DNA from: Lysobacterales bacterium
GTDB taxonomy: Bacteria > Pseudomonadota > Gammaproteobacteria > Xanthomonadales > SZUA-5
Direction of reading: 5' to 3'
DNA: 58,356 nucleotides
Assembly (NCBI GenBank): GCA_022844165.1
Contig: JALHMH010000010.1
Span: forward strand, 1-58,356
Part shown: one piece after another, positions 8,074 to 17,480 of the stretch
Layout: the number at the start of each line of letters is the position of its first letter
Numbering within the stretch: position 1 is the stretch's first letter
Notes under the pieces: generated by a model
What the model saw: only the letters and a program-made list of their open reading frames with translations
Told to the model about the DNA's origin: nothing
Database searches by the model: none
Program-made: the position numbers and the translations under genes

Positions 8074-8170
8074 AGTGTGGTGTCCCACACTAGAAAACCG
8101 CACGGCTCATGGCTTCCGTGGGCCGCGCTGTAGCGCGACGCCTTTGTCTGTTCCCATAACGTGGGAACAC
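8074..8170. repeat. Cluster of hairpins between prs and rplY
   Basis: Three good palindromes are packed here: AGTGTGG/CCACACT (8074-8080 with 8085-8091), a CGCGCT/AGCGCG stem near 8124-8138, and GTTCCCA/TGGGAAC (8150-8156 with 8162-8168). The octamer CACACTAG occurs at 8086-8093 and again at 8195-8202, just where dispersed element copy A starts, so the segment between them is flanked by direct repeats. No coding frame is evident. It lies in the prs-rplY transcript. Confidence 0.55.
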
Positions 8171-8199
8171 ATTTGGACCCGATTGCAAGAACACCACAC

Positions 8200-8368
8200 T
8201 AGCGAGGCTTTGCCTCAGACCGCCGAGCATGGTTGGCTTCGTCCGACAGCGTACTTGCCACAACCCCGCGCTCCGCGCGCCCCCTTGACTCAAGGGGGCT
8301 TCAAAAGCCAAAGCCGCTTCGTAGAAAATTTGACTCATTTGTCGAGATCAGTCTCCGTCAAGGACTCT
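8200..8368 (+). repeat. Dispersed multi-hairpin element, copy A
   Basis: About 165 bp beginning TAGCGAGGCTTTGCCTCAG and ending GACTCT, closely similar to copy B at 52970-53149; the first half also matches copy C at 39877-39957. Successive stems are GAGGC/GCCTC, GGTTGGC with GCCACAACC, GCCCCCTT/AAGGGGGC and GGCTT/AAGCC. The far end reaches the prs stop codon on the opposite strand (8367-8369). The G+C-rich 8-bp stem could act as a transcription or RNA-stability barrier after prs. Confidence 0.8.
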
Positions 8369-9344
8369 AGTCCACGTACAACGAACTGACACTCTCACCA
8401 CCGGCAATACGCCGGATCGTCTCGGCCAACAGTTCCGCAACAGATAACTGACGTAACCGAGTGCACGCGCGCGCTTCTGGCCGTAGCGCGATGGTATCTG
8501 TCACGACCATCTCGTCGAGCACCGAGTTGTTCAGATTGTCGATTGCGCCACCCGACAACACTGGATGCACACAATAGGCGACCACGCGTTTGGCGCCGCG
8601 ATCTTTCAGCGCGCGTGCCGCTGAACACAGGGTGCCTGCTGTATCGACAATATCGTCGACCAAAATGCACGTTTTGCCATTCACATCGCCGATGACGTTC
8701 ATGACCACAGACTCGTTGGCTTTTGGCCGGCGTTTGTCAATGATCGCGAGGTCTGCATCGTCGAGCCGTTTGGCGATCGCGCGAGCGCGAACCACGCCGC
8801 CCACATCGGGCGCGACGACAATTAAGTCGTCTCCGGCAAAGTTGCGCCACATATCGGCCAACAGGACCGGCGAAGCATAGACGTTGTCCAGCGGCACGTC
8901 GAAGAAGCCTTGAATTTGATCGGCATGCAGGTCGACGGTCAGAACCCTTGTCGTGCCCACCGTACCTATGATGTCAGCCGCAACCTTGGCAGTGATCGGC
9001 ACTCGCGCGTTGCGCGCGCGCCGATCTTGCCGCGCATAGCCAAAGTACGGCATCACCGCAGTGACGGACGCCGCCGACGCACGTTTGAACGCATCGACCA
9101 TCACCAGCAGCTCCATCAAGTTGTCGGCTGTTGGCGGGCTGGTCGGCTGGATCAGATAAATGTGCTGACTGCGAACGTTCTCCAAGATCTCGACGGCGAC
9201 TTCGCCGTCCGAGAATCGCCCACAGTTGATCTTTCCCAGCGGCACGCCGAGTTCGAAGGCGATTGAACCGGCGAGTCTGGGATGCGCGTTGCCGGAAAAA
9301 ATCATCAGGCCCGGCGCGTTGAGATCGGTCAGCTTGGAGCTCAT
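8367..9344 (-). CDS. prs: Ribose-phosphate pyrophosphokinase (PRPP synthetase)
   Basis: A 325-residue class I PRPP synthetase that makes 5-phosphoribosyl-1-pyrophosphate from ribose 5-phosphate and ATP for nucleotide, histidine and NAD synthesis. Visible motifs are the N-terminal [10 protein letters not shown], the ATP loop YARQDRR, the metal-binding [13 protein letters not shown] and the PRPP loop [13 protein letters not shown]. Length fits the family. It lies 109 bp downstream of tRNA-Gln and ispE on the same strand, the usual order in gammaproteobacteria. Its substrate could come from RpiA, encoded 25 kb away. The stop codon touches repeat copy A. No unusual residues noticed. Confidence 0.97.
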   Translation of the reverse strand: MSSKLTDLNAPGLMIFSGNAHPRLAGSIAFELGVPLGKINCGRFSDGEVAVEILENVRSQHIYLIQPTSPPTADNLMELLVMVDAFKRASAASVTAVMPYFGYARQDRRARNARVPITAKVAADIIGTVGTTRVLTVDLHADQIQGFFDVPLDNVYASPVLLADMWRNFAGDDLIVVAPDVGGVVRARAIAKRLDDADLAIIDKRRPKANESVVMNVIGDVNGKTCILVDDIVDTAGTLCSAARALKDRGAKRVVAYCVHPVLSGGAIDNLNNSVLDEMVVTDTIALRPEARACTRLRQLSVAELLAETIRRIAGGESVSSLYVD

Positions 9345-9453
9345 AACGTTCTTCGCGAAGAGTGATCTTCAAGCGCTGTGCGCGGGAAAAGACAGACGAG
9401 ACGCCAGGATCGATGCGCATACACGCATCCGGCAAGGCGCTTCGTCCCGACAA

Positions 9454-9529
9454 TGGCTGGGGTGCTAGGACTCGAACCTAGGAATGCGGGAATCAAAATC
9501 CCGTGCCTTACCAACTTGGCGACACCCCA
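9454..9529 (-). tRNA. tRNA-Gln (anticodon UUG)
   Basis: The minus strand reads TGGGGTGTCGCCAAGTTGG, a seven-base acceptor stem TGGGGTG pairing with the 3' CACCCCA, a D-arm GCCAAGTTGGTAAGGC, an anticodon stem CGGGA/TCCCG with loop TTTTGAT (anticodon TTG), and a T-arm with GGTTCGAGTCC. CCA is encoded (9456-9454), giving 76 nt. It sits between ispE and prs, and is probably processed from their common transcript. Confidence 0.97.
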
Positions 9530-9588
9530 AAAACCGGCCTGTGGCCGCAACAACCCAAGCGATTGGCTTGAGACTTGTTCAGCTGCGA

Positions 9589-11489
<1,901 letters not shown>

Positions 11490-11531
11490 TTAGCGCGATT
11501 TCACCGGCGACGCTCTGGCCTTACATCCGCT

Positions 11532-11560
11532 CTTGAAATCTCGCGTGCCGATCCGCAAAT
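11532..11560 (+). promoter_or_regulatory. Candidate sigma-32 heat-shock promoter of hsp20
   Basis: CTTGAAA at 11532-11538 matches the -35 element of RpoH promoters exactly. After 14 bp, CCGCAAAT (11553-11560) matches six of eight positions of the -10 CCCCATnT. It lies 49 bp upstream of the hsp20 start codon, a sensible distance, and in front of a small heat-shock gene. Confidence 0.6.
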
Positions 11561-11609
11561 CATGGCCATCGGCGATCGCTGATCGCCATCAGACCAAGGA
11601 GTCAAGACG

Positions 11610-12056
11610 ATGACCGCTGCACGATTCAATCCTTTTCCAGCCGTTGCAAAGACGCCAGGCGAGTTCCGCGATTTGATCGAGAAGTTCTTTAGTTTGGACG
11701 AAACCGATCAGTCGAATGTAGTGACCAGCCAATGGACGCCACGCGTCGATATCCGCGAGGAACCTGGGCGTTTCGTGATTCTCGCGGATGTCCCGGGCGT
11801 CGACCCGAACGACATCGAAATCCACATGGAGAAGGGGATTCTCTCGATCAAGGGCGAACGCAAAATCGAGGCACAGAAGGAGAACGAAAAGTTCACCCGC
11901 GTGGAGCGCGCGCACGGGACCTTTTATCGTCGTTTTGCGTTACCTGACAGCGCGAACGCCGATGGCATTACTGCCCACGGAAAGAACGGTGTGTTGGAGA
12001 TTGCGATTCCGAAACGTCCGGAGACGACGCCGCGTCGCATCGTCATTTCGCACTGA
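11610..12056 (+). CDS. Small heat-shock protein, Hsp20/alpha-crystallin family
   Basis: This 148-residue ATP-independent holdase has an alpha-crystallin domain at about 38-140 (TPRVDIREEPGRFVILADVP through VLEIAIPKRPE). The conserved strand GILSIKGERK and the C-terminal I-x-I/V-type KPE region are visible. It binds unfolding proteins for later refolding by DnaK/ClpB. The start at 11610 follows an AAGGAG ribosome-binding site. A sigma-32-like promoter lies upstream and an intrinsic terminator directly follows. The next gene is a DnaJ-family cochaperone, so the pair forms a small heat-shock locus. Confidence 0.93.
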   Translation: MTAARFNPFPAVAKTPGEFRDLIEKFFSLDETDQSNVVTSQWTPRVDIREEPGRFVILADVPGVDPNDIEIHMEKGILSIKGERKIEAQKENEKFTRVERAHGTFYRRFALPDSANADGITAHGKNGVLEIAIPKRPETTPRRIVISH

Positions 12057-12106
12057 TCGGATCCAGTCTTCCTGCGGTTCTGCCGGCGTGCAGGGCCTTA
12101 TGATCG

Positions 12107-12138
12107 AAGGGCGGTGCTCGCTGAGTGCCGCCCTTTTT
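12107..12138 (+). terminator. Intrinsic terminator between hsp20 and cbpA
   Basis: An 8-bp perfect stem AAGGGCGG/CCGCCCTT (12107-12114 with 12128-12135) leads directly into a T-tract (12134-12138). It ends 12 nt before the cbpA start codon, leaving no room for a separate promoter downstream. The cbpA ribosome-binding site GGAG follows immediately. The hairpin therefore would limit cbpA expression to readthrough transcripts. Confidence 0.75.
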
Positions 12139-12150
12139 CTGGAGTGATCG

Positions 12151-13038
12151 ATGCGCTTCAAAGACTACTACGATGTGCTCGGCGTCAAACCCGATGCGAG
12201 TGTCGACGACATCAAATCGGCCTACCGCAAATTGGCACGCAAATACCACCCGGATGTCAGCAAAGAGAAGAATGCCGAAGACCGCTTTAAGGACATCAAT
12301 GAGGCGTTCGAGGCGTTGAAGGATCCGGAGCGGCGCGCTGCGTTCGACCAGCTACGCGCTGGAGGCTACCGCCCGGGCGATGAGGTTCGTCAACAAGGCC
12401 CGTTTGGCGGCGGCTATGAGTTCGACATGGGTGGCGACGGTAGTGGTCAGTACAGCGATTTTTTTGAGTCGCTGTTCGGCCGGATGCGCGGTGGCCCGCG
12501 ACGATCCAGCGTGTCCGGGGGCGAAGTGCGAGCCAGCATTGAGATCGATCTGGAGGCCGCGTATCGGGGCGGGAAGCAGCGCCTGACCGTGCAGGGCGCG
12601 CGGGGAGTGCGCACCCTTGAAGTCAAAATTCCCGCTGGTATTCAAAGCGGGAAGACGATCCGATTGGCGGGGCAGGGGAATCTCGGCACCGATGGCGAAC
12701 CCGGCGATTTACTGCTCGAAGTGAAGATTCGCCCCCACGCTACCTTTGCGCTGGACGGAAAGAACATCTCGGTGACTCTGGTACTCGCGCCGTGGGAGGC
12801 CGCATTGGGCGCTAAGGTGCTGGTCCCCACGCTCGCCGGTGAGGTGGAGCTGTCGATTCCAGCCGGCTCGCAATCGGGTCGAAAAATGCGTCTGAAGGGC
12901 CGCGGCATGCCTGGAAAAGAAAATGGCGATCAGCTTGTGACGCTGCTGGTGCAGACGCCGCCAGCGCTGAACGACGCAGATCGCGCAGCTTACGAGGCGC
13001 TGCGCGCGCAATTTCCGAGCTTCAAGCCGCGTGGCTGA
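12151..13038 (+). CDS. cbpA: DnaJ-class cochaperone, CbpA type
   Basis: A 295-residue J-domain protein. The J domain occupies residues 1-70, with YYDVLGVKPDASVDDIKSAY and the HPD motif in RKYHPDVSKEK that stimulates DnaK ATPase. A Gly-rich linker follows (about 75-115). The two DnaJ C-terminal substrate-binding domains cover about 125-290 (VKIPAGIQSGKTIRLAGQG and IPAGSQSGRKMRLKGRGMPG). There is no cysteine-rich zinc-finger domain, so this is the CbpA/class II form rather than DnaJ. It lies 94 bp after hsp20 with a terminator between. Probably co-induced by heat at reduced level. Confidence 0.92.
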   Translation: MRFKDYYDVLGVKPDASVDDIKSAYRKLARKYHPDVSKEKNAEDRFKDINEAFEALKDPERRAAFDQLRAGGYRPGDEVRQQGPFGGGYEFDMGGDGSGQYSDFFESLFGRMRGGPRRSSVSGGEVRASIEIDLEAAYRGGKQRLTVQGARGVRTLEVKIPAGIQSGKTIRLAGQGNLGTDGEPGDLLLEVKIRPHATFALDGKNISVTLVLAPWEAALGAKVLVPTLAGEVELSIPAGSQSGRKMRLKGRGMPGKENGDQLVTLLVQTPPALNDADRAAYEALRAQFPSFKPRG

Positions 13039-13045
13039 GTCGCGA

Positions 13046-13071
13046 GGATGCGCTGCGCTTCGAACGCATCC
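13046..13071. terminator. Hairpin between convergent cbpA and ettA
   Basis: GGATGCG/CGCATCC (13046-13052 with 13065-13071) forms a 7-bp stem in the 63-bp gap where two genes converge. It lacks a T-run on either strand, so it may act only as an RNA 3'-end barrier. Confidence 0.4.
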
Positions 13072-13101
13072 TGTGCACTCGCGAAAATTCTGCTTCGATC
13101 G

Positions 13102-14766
13102 CTAACGCGTCAGCGGCTTGTACTTTAAGCGGTGCGGTTTCGCGCCTTCTTCGCCCAAGCGCCGTCTCTTGTCGGCTTCGTAGTCGGTGTAGTTGCCGGT
13201 AAAAAACTCGACGTGCGAATCGCCCTCAAACGACAGAATGTGCGTTGCGATACGATCCAGAAACCAACGATCGTGGCTGATGACCATCACGCAGCCAGGG
13301 AACTCGAGGATGGCATCCTCCAACGCGCGCAGCGTCTCGATGTCGAGGTCGTTGCTGGGTTCGTCCAACAGCAGTACATTGCCGCCCTGCAATAAGGTCT
13401 TGGCCAGATGCAGGCGGCCGCGTTCCCCACCGGACAAAGAGCCGCACAGCTTCTGCTGATCGGGGCCTTTGAAGTTGAAGCGGCCTATGTAGGCGCGCGA
13501 TTGGATTTCGAGCTTGCCAATGGTCAAGATGTCGGCGCCGCCGGAAACGGCTTGGAACACATTCTTGTCCGCTTCCAGTGAATCGCGCGACTGATCTACA
13601 AATGCCAGCTTGACGGTTTGCCCGATGACGACTTCCCCGGAATCTGGTTTCTCAACATCGGTGATCAGTTTGAACAGCGTCGACTTGCCCGCGCCATTCG
13701 GACCGATGATGCCGACGATGGACCCCGGTTGCATCTTGAACGAAAGGTCGTCAATCAACAGCCGGTCGCCAAATGCCTTGCTGACATTTTTGAACTCGAT
13801 GACCAGATCGCCGAGGCGCTCACCGGGCGGAATGTAGATCTCGTTGGTTTCATTGCGTTGTTGGTACTCGACCGAATTCAATTCGTCGAACTTGGCGAGG
13901 CGCGACTTGCTCTTGGCCTGTCGTCCCTTGGCGTTTTGACGAACCCATTCGAGCTCGCGTTGGATTGCCTTCTGTCGGGCCTTCTCGCTGGCGGCTTCCT
14001 GTTTCAGGCGTTCGTCTTTCTGGCTGAGCCACGAGGAGTAGTTTCCTTTCCACGGAATGCCGCGCCCGCGGTCGAGTTCCAGAATCCACTCGGCGGCATT
14101 GTCGAGGAAGTAGCGATCATGGGTCACAGCTACAACGGTGCCTGGGAAGCGCGCCAGATACTGTTCCAGCCACTCGACGGATTCGGCATCAAGATGGTTG
14201 GTTGGTTCGTCGAGCAGCAGCATGTCTGGTTTTTGTAAAAGCAGTCGGCACAGCGCAACACGGCGTTTCTCGCCGCCCGACAGATGCCTGACATTGGCGT
14301 CCCATGGCGGTAACCTCAGGGCATCGGCGGCCTGCTCCAATTGCTGTTCCATGGTGTGCGCATCGCCAGCCGCCAAGATGGCTTCCAGGCGCGCCTGCCT
14401 TTCTGCCAGCGCGTCGAAGTCGGCGTCGGGCTCGGCGTAAGCCGCGTAAACCTTGTCAAGTTCCTCCTGTGCCGTGAAGATCTCACCCAGGCCCTCTTCA
14501 ACCGACTGGCGCACGTTTTTTTCGGGATCGAGCTTTGGTTCTTGCTCCAGAAAGCCGATCTTGATTCCAGGCTGCGGTCGCGCCTCGCCGACAAAGTCCT
14601 TGTCCGTGCCCGCCATGATTCGCAGAACCGTGGACTTGCCTGCGCCGTTCAGGCCCAGCAAGCCGATCTTGGCGCCAGGGTAAAACGACAGAGAAATGTC
14701 CTTGATGATTTCGCGCTTCGGCGGCACCGTCTTGCTGACGCCGATCATCGTATAAATGTATTGCAT
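13102..14766 (-). CDS. ettA: Energy-dependent translational throttle protein EttA (ABC-F ATPase)
   Basis: A 554-residue soluble protein with two ABC ATPase domains and no membrane part. Walker A motifs are GLNGAGKST (about 38-46) and GPNGAGKST (about 356-364); signatures are HLSGGEKRRVALCRLL and SLSGGERGRLHLAKTLL, with LLLDEPTNHLD and LLLDEPSNDLD Walker B motifs. The interdomain P-site tRNA interaction motif region is rich in Lys, Arg and Gln (about 240-300). EttA binds the ribosomal E site and gates the first peptide bond according to ATP/ADP ratio. Length equals the E. coli protein. It converges on cbpA. A highly folded region lies upstream (14834-14945). Confidence 0.96.
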   Translation of the reverse strand: MQYIYTMIGVSKTVPPKREIIKDISLSFYPGAKIGLLGLNGAGKSTVLRIMAGTDKDFVGEARPQPGIKIGFLEQEPKLDPEKNVRQSVEEGLGEIFTAQEELDKVYAAYAEPDADFDALAERQARLEAILAAGDAHTMEQQLEQAADALRLPPWDANVRHLSGGEKRRVALCRLLLQKPDMLLLDEPTNHLDAESVEWLEQYLARFPGTVVAVTHDRYFLDNAAEWILELDRGRGIPWKGNYSSWLSQKDERLKQEAASEKARQKAIQRELEWVRQNAKGRQAKSKSRLAKFDELNSVEYQQRNETNEIYIPPGERLGDLVIEFKNVSKAFGDRLLIDDLSFKMQPGSIVGIIGPNGAGKSTLFKLITDVEKPDSGEVVIGQTVKLAFVDQSRDSLEADKNVFQAVSGGADILTIGKLEIQSRAYIGRFNFKGPDQQKLCGSLSGGERGRLHLAKTLLQGGNVLLLDEPSNDLDIETLRALEDAILEFPGCVMVISHDRWFLDRIATHILSFEGDSHVEFFTGNYTDYEADKRRRLGEEGAKPHRLKYKPLTR

Positions 14767-14833
14767 GGATTGGGCCCGCCAAAAAGATAGCCGCGTATGC
14801 TGCCAGCTTTTGGCAAGGTGCGCCTAAACATCG

Positions 14834-14945
14834 CTGGGCTTCGTCCCAGACCGACGAGCGTTGTTGCCTTCGTTCGCAGGCAACCAACGCATCCGCACAA
14901 CAAGCATGGCTTGAAGCCATCCTCAAGGATGAAAGCTGTGCGGAT
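14834..14945. repeat. Consecutive nested hairpins upstream of ettA, diverged dispersed element (copy D)
   Basis: Three structures follow each other: CTGGG/CCCAG (14834-14838 with 14845-14849), GCGTTGTTGCC pairing with GGCAACCAACGC around one bulge (14858-14868 with 14879-14890), and ATCCGCACA/TGTGCGGAT (14891-14899 with 14937-14945). The last encloses ATGGCT/AGCCAT (14906-14911 with 14915-14920) and TCCT/AGGA. The first 45 bases align with the start of copies A-C (GGCTT, then CAGACCG-CGAGC, then CTTCG), but the stems differ by paired changes. It would be 5' leader in an ettA transcript. Confidence 0.6.
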
Positions 14946-15073
14946 ACTTGTCTCGATGATTGAGATCGCGCTGCATCATGGGGTCTGGAGCGCATCAGAT
15001 CGGCGAACATCGTGCATGCTCAGGGTCCTGAACGAATCACTGGACTGACCGGCGCTTAACAACCATGCAACTG

Positions 15074-15092
15074 GAATTTAACCAGAATTTAA
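15074..15092 (+). promoter_or_regulatory. Direct repeat GAATTTAA-N3-GAATTTAA, candidate response-regulator site
   Basis: GAATTTAA occurs at 15074-15081 and 15085-15092, an 11-bp period that places both half-sites on one face of the helix. OmpR/PhoP-family regulators bind such tandem hexamer-like repeats. It is the most AT-rich spot in the 527-bp gap before the two-component operon that starts at 15294, so autoregulation is plausible. Confidence 0.45.
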
Positions 15093-15196
15093 GAACGGCA
15101 TCGCTAGTGTCAGCTTCATCGTGGCCAACGCGATGCGTGCTTCTCCCCGGAGGCCTGCAGCACGTAGGCAGCGGTGTAGGGCAGAACTTACAATAG

Positions 15197-15226
15197 ACCT
15201 GGGGCGTTTGCTCCAGGTTTTTTTTT
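15197..15226 (+). terminator. Strong intrinsic terminator upstream of the two-component operon
   Basis: ACCTGGGGC pairs with GCTCCAGGT (15197-15205 with 15210-15218, one G-T pair) around a GTTT loop, followed by an unbroken run of nine Ts (15218-15226). It points rightward and ends 67 bp before the response-regulator start codon. No plus-strand gene lies upstream within 2 kb, because ettA runs leftward. It therefore ends either a small RNA started near 15100 or an attenuated leader of the operon. Confidence 0.8.
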
Positions 15227-15293
15227 GGGTGCTCCGACGGGCTGAAAAGGTCGAAGTGCCTCCCGGACCGGCACACCACTGACGCGAGGACGC

Positions 15294-15977
15294 ATGCGCA
15301 TTCTGGTCGTAGAAGACAATCCCGATATCGCCAGCAATATCGGCGACTATCTTGGTGATCGTGGGCACCTGGTGGACTTCGCCGCGGACGGCGTCACGGG
15401 GCTGCACCTTGCGGTGGTGAACGACTATGAGGCGATCGTTCTCGACTTGATGCTCCCAGGCATGGACGGCCTCGAGCTTTGTCGTAAGCTCCGGCAGGAG
15501 GCGCGGAAACATACGCCAGTATTAATGCTCACCGCGCGCGACGCGTTGCAGCAGAAGCTGGCCGGTTTCGAAACGGGCGCCGACGACTACATGGTCAAGC
15601 CCTTCGCGCTGCAGGAACTCGAAGCGCGCATCCAAGTTCTGGTCCGCCGAAGCAAGCCACAGCAGGCGCGAATCCTGGAGGTGGCGGACCTGACATACAA
15701 CCTGGACACGCTGGTGGTCTCGCGGCAAGGCAAGAACATCCAACTCAATCCGATCGCGTTAAAGATTCTTCAGTGCTTGATGGAGTCGAGTCCTTCCGTG
15801 GTCACGCGGCAAGAGTTGGAGATGCGCGTCTGGGGCGAGGAGCTTCCCGACAGCGACTCGCTGCGCGTGCACATTCATACCCTGAGAGCGGCGGTCGACA
15901 AACCGTTTGAAAATGCGCTAATCCAGACTCGGCACGGCATTGGCTACCGCCTCGTCGATCCCCAAGCGGCATCGTAA
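15294..15977 (+). CDS. OmpR/PhoP-family response regulator
   Basis: A 227-residue regulator. The receiver domain (1-115) has the acidic pair in VVEDNPD, the phosphoacceptor Asp in IVLDLMLPGMDG (near residue 51) and the conserved Lys in MVKPFAL. The winged-helix DNA-binding domain (about 128-222) carries LNPIALKILQCLMESSPSVV and HIHTLRAAVDKPF, ending in RHGIGYRLV. It pairs with the histidine kinase that overlaps its 3' end. The regulon is unknown; a tandem repeat at 15074 and the terminator at 15197 may reflect autoregulation. ATG 15294 follows GACGCGAGGACGC, with GAGG as the likely binding site. Confidence 0.92.
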   Translation: MRILVVEDNPDIASNIGDYLGDRGHLVDFAADGVTGLHLAVVNDYEAIVLDLMLPGMDGLELCRKLRQEARKHTPVLMLTARDALQQKLAGFETGADDYMVKPFALQELEARIQVLVRRSKPQQARILEVADLTYNLDTLVVSRQGKNIQLNPIALKILQCLMESSPSVVTRQELEMRVWGEELPDSDSLRVHIHTLRAAVDKPFENALIQTRHGIGYRLVDPQAAS

Positions 15978-17265
15978 GCGGCTCCGCAGCCGCATCATCG
16001 TTGCCTTCGCGCTGTTTGGCACTGCGCTGACCACGCTGTTTGCCGCCAGCGCAGTGCTGTTGCGCGGTTATCTTGAGGACACGTTGATCGGGGAGACGCT
16101 GGGTCGCGAACTCGGCAGTTATGCCGAGGCCTTTTATCGCGAGCAGGCCAGCGGTGTGCCGCAGGAGTTCGCGTTCTCCAAGATTGTGGGTCGGATCGTC
16201 GGGCCGAACCGCTTCAAAGAGCAGCCGTTCGAGTGGCAGCGGCTCGGCAATGGTGTGCATCGGGTGTCCGAACTCACCTCCGGTGGCATCGAAACTTACA
16301 AATTGGCCGTGCGCAAAGACGCTGGCGTCTGGTTTTTCTTGAAGTACGACATCACCGAGGAAGAACGCGGACGCGAGCTGCTCTTGTGGCTGCTGGGTAT
16401 CGCCGTCGTGTTCTTTTCGTTCCTGGCTTTGTTGTTGGGCGTGTGGTCTTCGTCTCGTGTCATGGCGCCGGTGGCGGAGTTGGCGAGGCGCCTCGAGAGC
16501 ATTTCGCGGCGGGGCCGCCATGAACCGCTGGCGCCACATTTTGCCGACGACGAGGTAGGTCAACTGGCCAGTGCCCTGGACGACTACGCGGGTCAATTGA
16601 GCGAGTTGGTCGAACGCGATCGCGAGTTTAACTCGGATGTCAGCCACGAGTTGCGCACGCCGCTGGCGGTGATTCAGACAACCACCGAGCTGGTGCTCGG
16701 CAGCCCTGAGCTGACACCAAAACTGCGCGAGCGCATTGCACGGATTGAGCGCGCTGCAAAGCAGTCGACAGAGCTTATCGGTGCGTTGCTGTTGTTGTCT
16801 CGGAGCGAACGCGCCGGCCCGCAGGATGGCGAGACCAGTGCGGTGGCTCAGGTGGCACGTGAAGTCGTGGAAGCGCATCGATCGCAGCTTGCCGGTCGGC
16901 CGATACAGCTGAAGCTCAACATCGACGCAGATCCTGCCGTTTCGGCGCCAGGCGCGGTGATCGCGGTTGTCCTGAGCAACCTGGTTGGAAATGCCGTGAA
17001 GTACACGCGAGAGGGCGAAATCTGCGTTCGCATCACCGAATCGGCGGTCATCGTTGATGACACGGGCGCGGGAATTACCGAACAAGAGGCGGCCACGTTA
17101 TTCGATCGCCATGTTCGCGGCAGCAGTGCCGGAACCACGAGTGGCGCCGGACTGGGTCTGGCCATTGTCAAGCGATTGTGCGCGCTGTACGGCTGGCGTG
17201 CAGAGCTTGAGCCGCGCGCGGGCGGCGGTGCGCGGGCGAGTTTGCACTTCGATTCGGTCGATTGA
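15940..17265 (+). CDS. Membrane sensor histidine kinase
   Basis: A 441-residue kinase. Transmembrane helix 1 is at about 18-42 and helix 2 at about 147-168, enclosing a periplasmic sensor region of about 100 residues without a recognisable fold. A HAMP-like linker precedes the H box SDVSHELRTPLAV. The ATPase part has the N box NLVGNAVKYT, G1 DDTGAGI and G2 GAGLGLAIVK. No ATG exists near the start; a TTG at 15940 inside the regulator gene is used, giving a 38-bp overlap and a basic N-terminus (PKRHRKRLRSR) before helix 1. It phosphorylates the overlapping upstream regulator. The signal is unknown. Confidence 0.88.
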   Translation: MATASSIPKRHRKRLRSRIIVAFALFGTALTTLFAASAVLLRGYLEDTLIGETLGRELGSYAEAFYREQASGVPQEFAFSKIVGRIVGPNRFKEQPFEWQRLGNGVHRVSELTSGGIETYKLAVRKDAGVWFFLKYDITEEERGRELLLWLLGIAVVFFSFLALLLGVWSSSRVMAPVAELARRLESISRRGRHEPLAPHFADDEVGQLASALDDYAGQLSELVERDREFNSDVSHELRTPLAVIQTTTELVLGSPELTPKLRERIARIERAAKQSTELIGALLLLSRSERAGPQDGETSAVAQVAREVVEAHRSQLAGRPIQLKLNIDADPAVSAPGAVIAVVLSNLVGNAVKYTREGEICVRITESAVIVDDTGAGITEQEAATLFDRHVRGSSAGTTSGAGLGLAIVKRLCALYGWRAELEPRAGGGARASLHFDSVD

Positions 17266-17480
17266 GGGGTTCGGGCGAACGCGGAATAGAAACATTGCGC
17301 AATCCGCATTTGATGTTGCCTGACTCCCCGTGCTAGCTTTCGCCTCCATTGCGCTCGCCGACTCTGGCTTCTGAGCGCTTAGTCCTTCATCGCACCGCCG
17401 CCTCTCTTCGAGAGGATCGAATCGGTGTTCAATCTTTAAGTCCAGTCATCCCCGCCCAAAGCGAAGTCGTCCCCAAACTC
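17266..17480 (+). promoter_or_regulatory. rho leader region
   Basis: This 215-bp gap precedes rho. Its second half (about 17390-17480) is pyrimidine-rich and poor in G, as expected of a Rho loading site; Rho is known to autoregulate through its leader in other bacteria. TTGATG near 17309 followed by TAGCTT near 17334 could be a promoter but matches weakly. trxA, the usual upstream neighbour of rho in many proteobacteria, is absent. Confidence 0.35.

Noticed and set aside
14858..14890. The GTTGCC...GGCAAC hairpin as an integron attC site.
   Set aside because: The R'' and R' core sequences (GTTRRRY and RYYYAAC) and the paired inner boxes are not present, and there is no integrase gene or cassette array.
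15802..17085. A 427-codon minus-strand frame over the histidine kinase gene.
   Set aside because: Composition is typical of a shadow frame (Arg, Gln and His rich), and the plus-strand kinase motifs are unambiguous.
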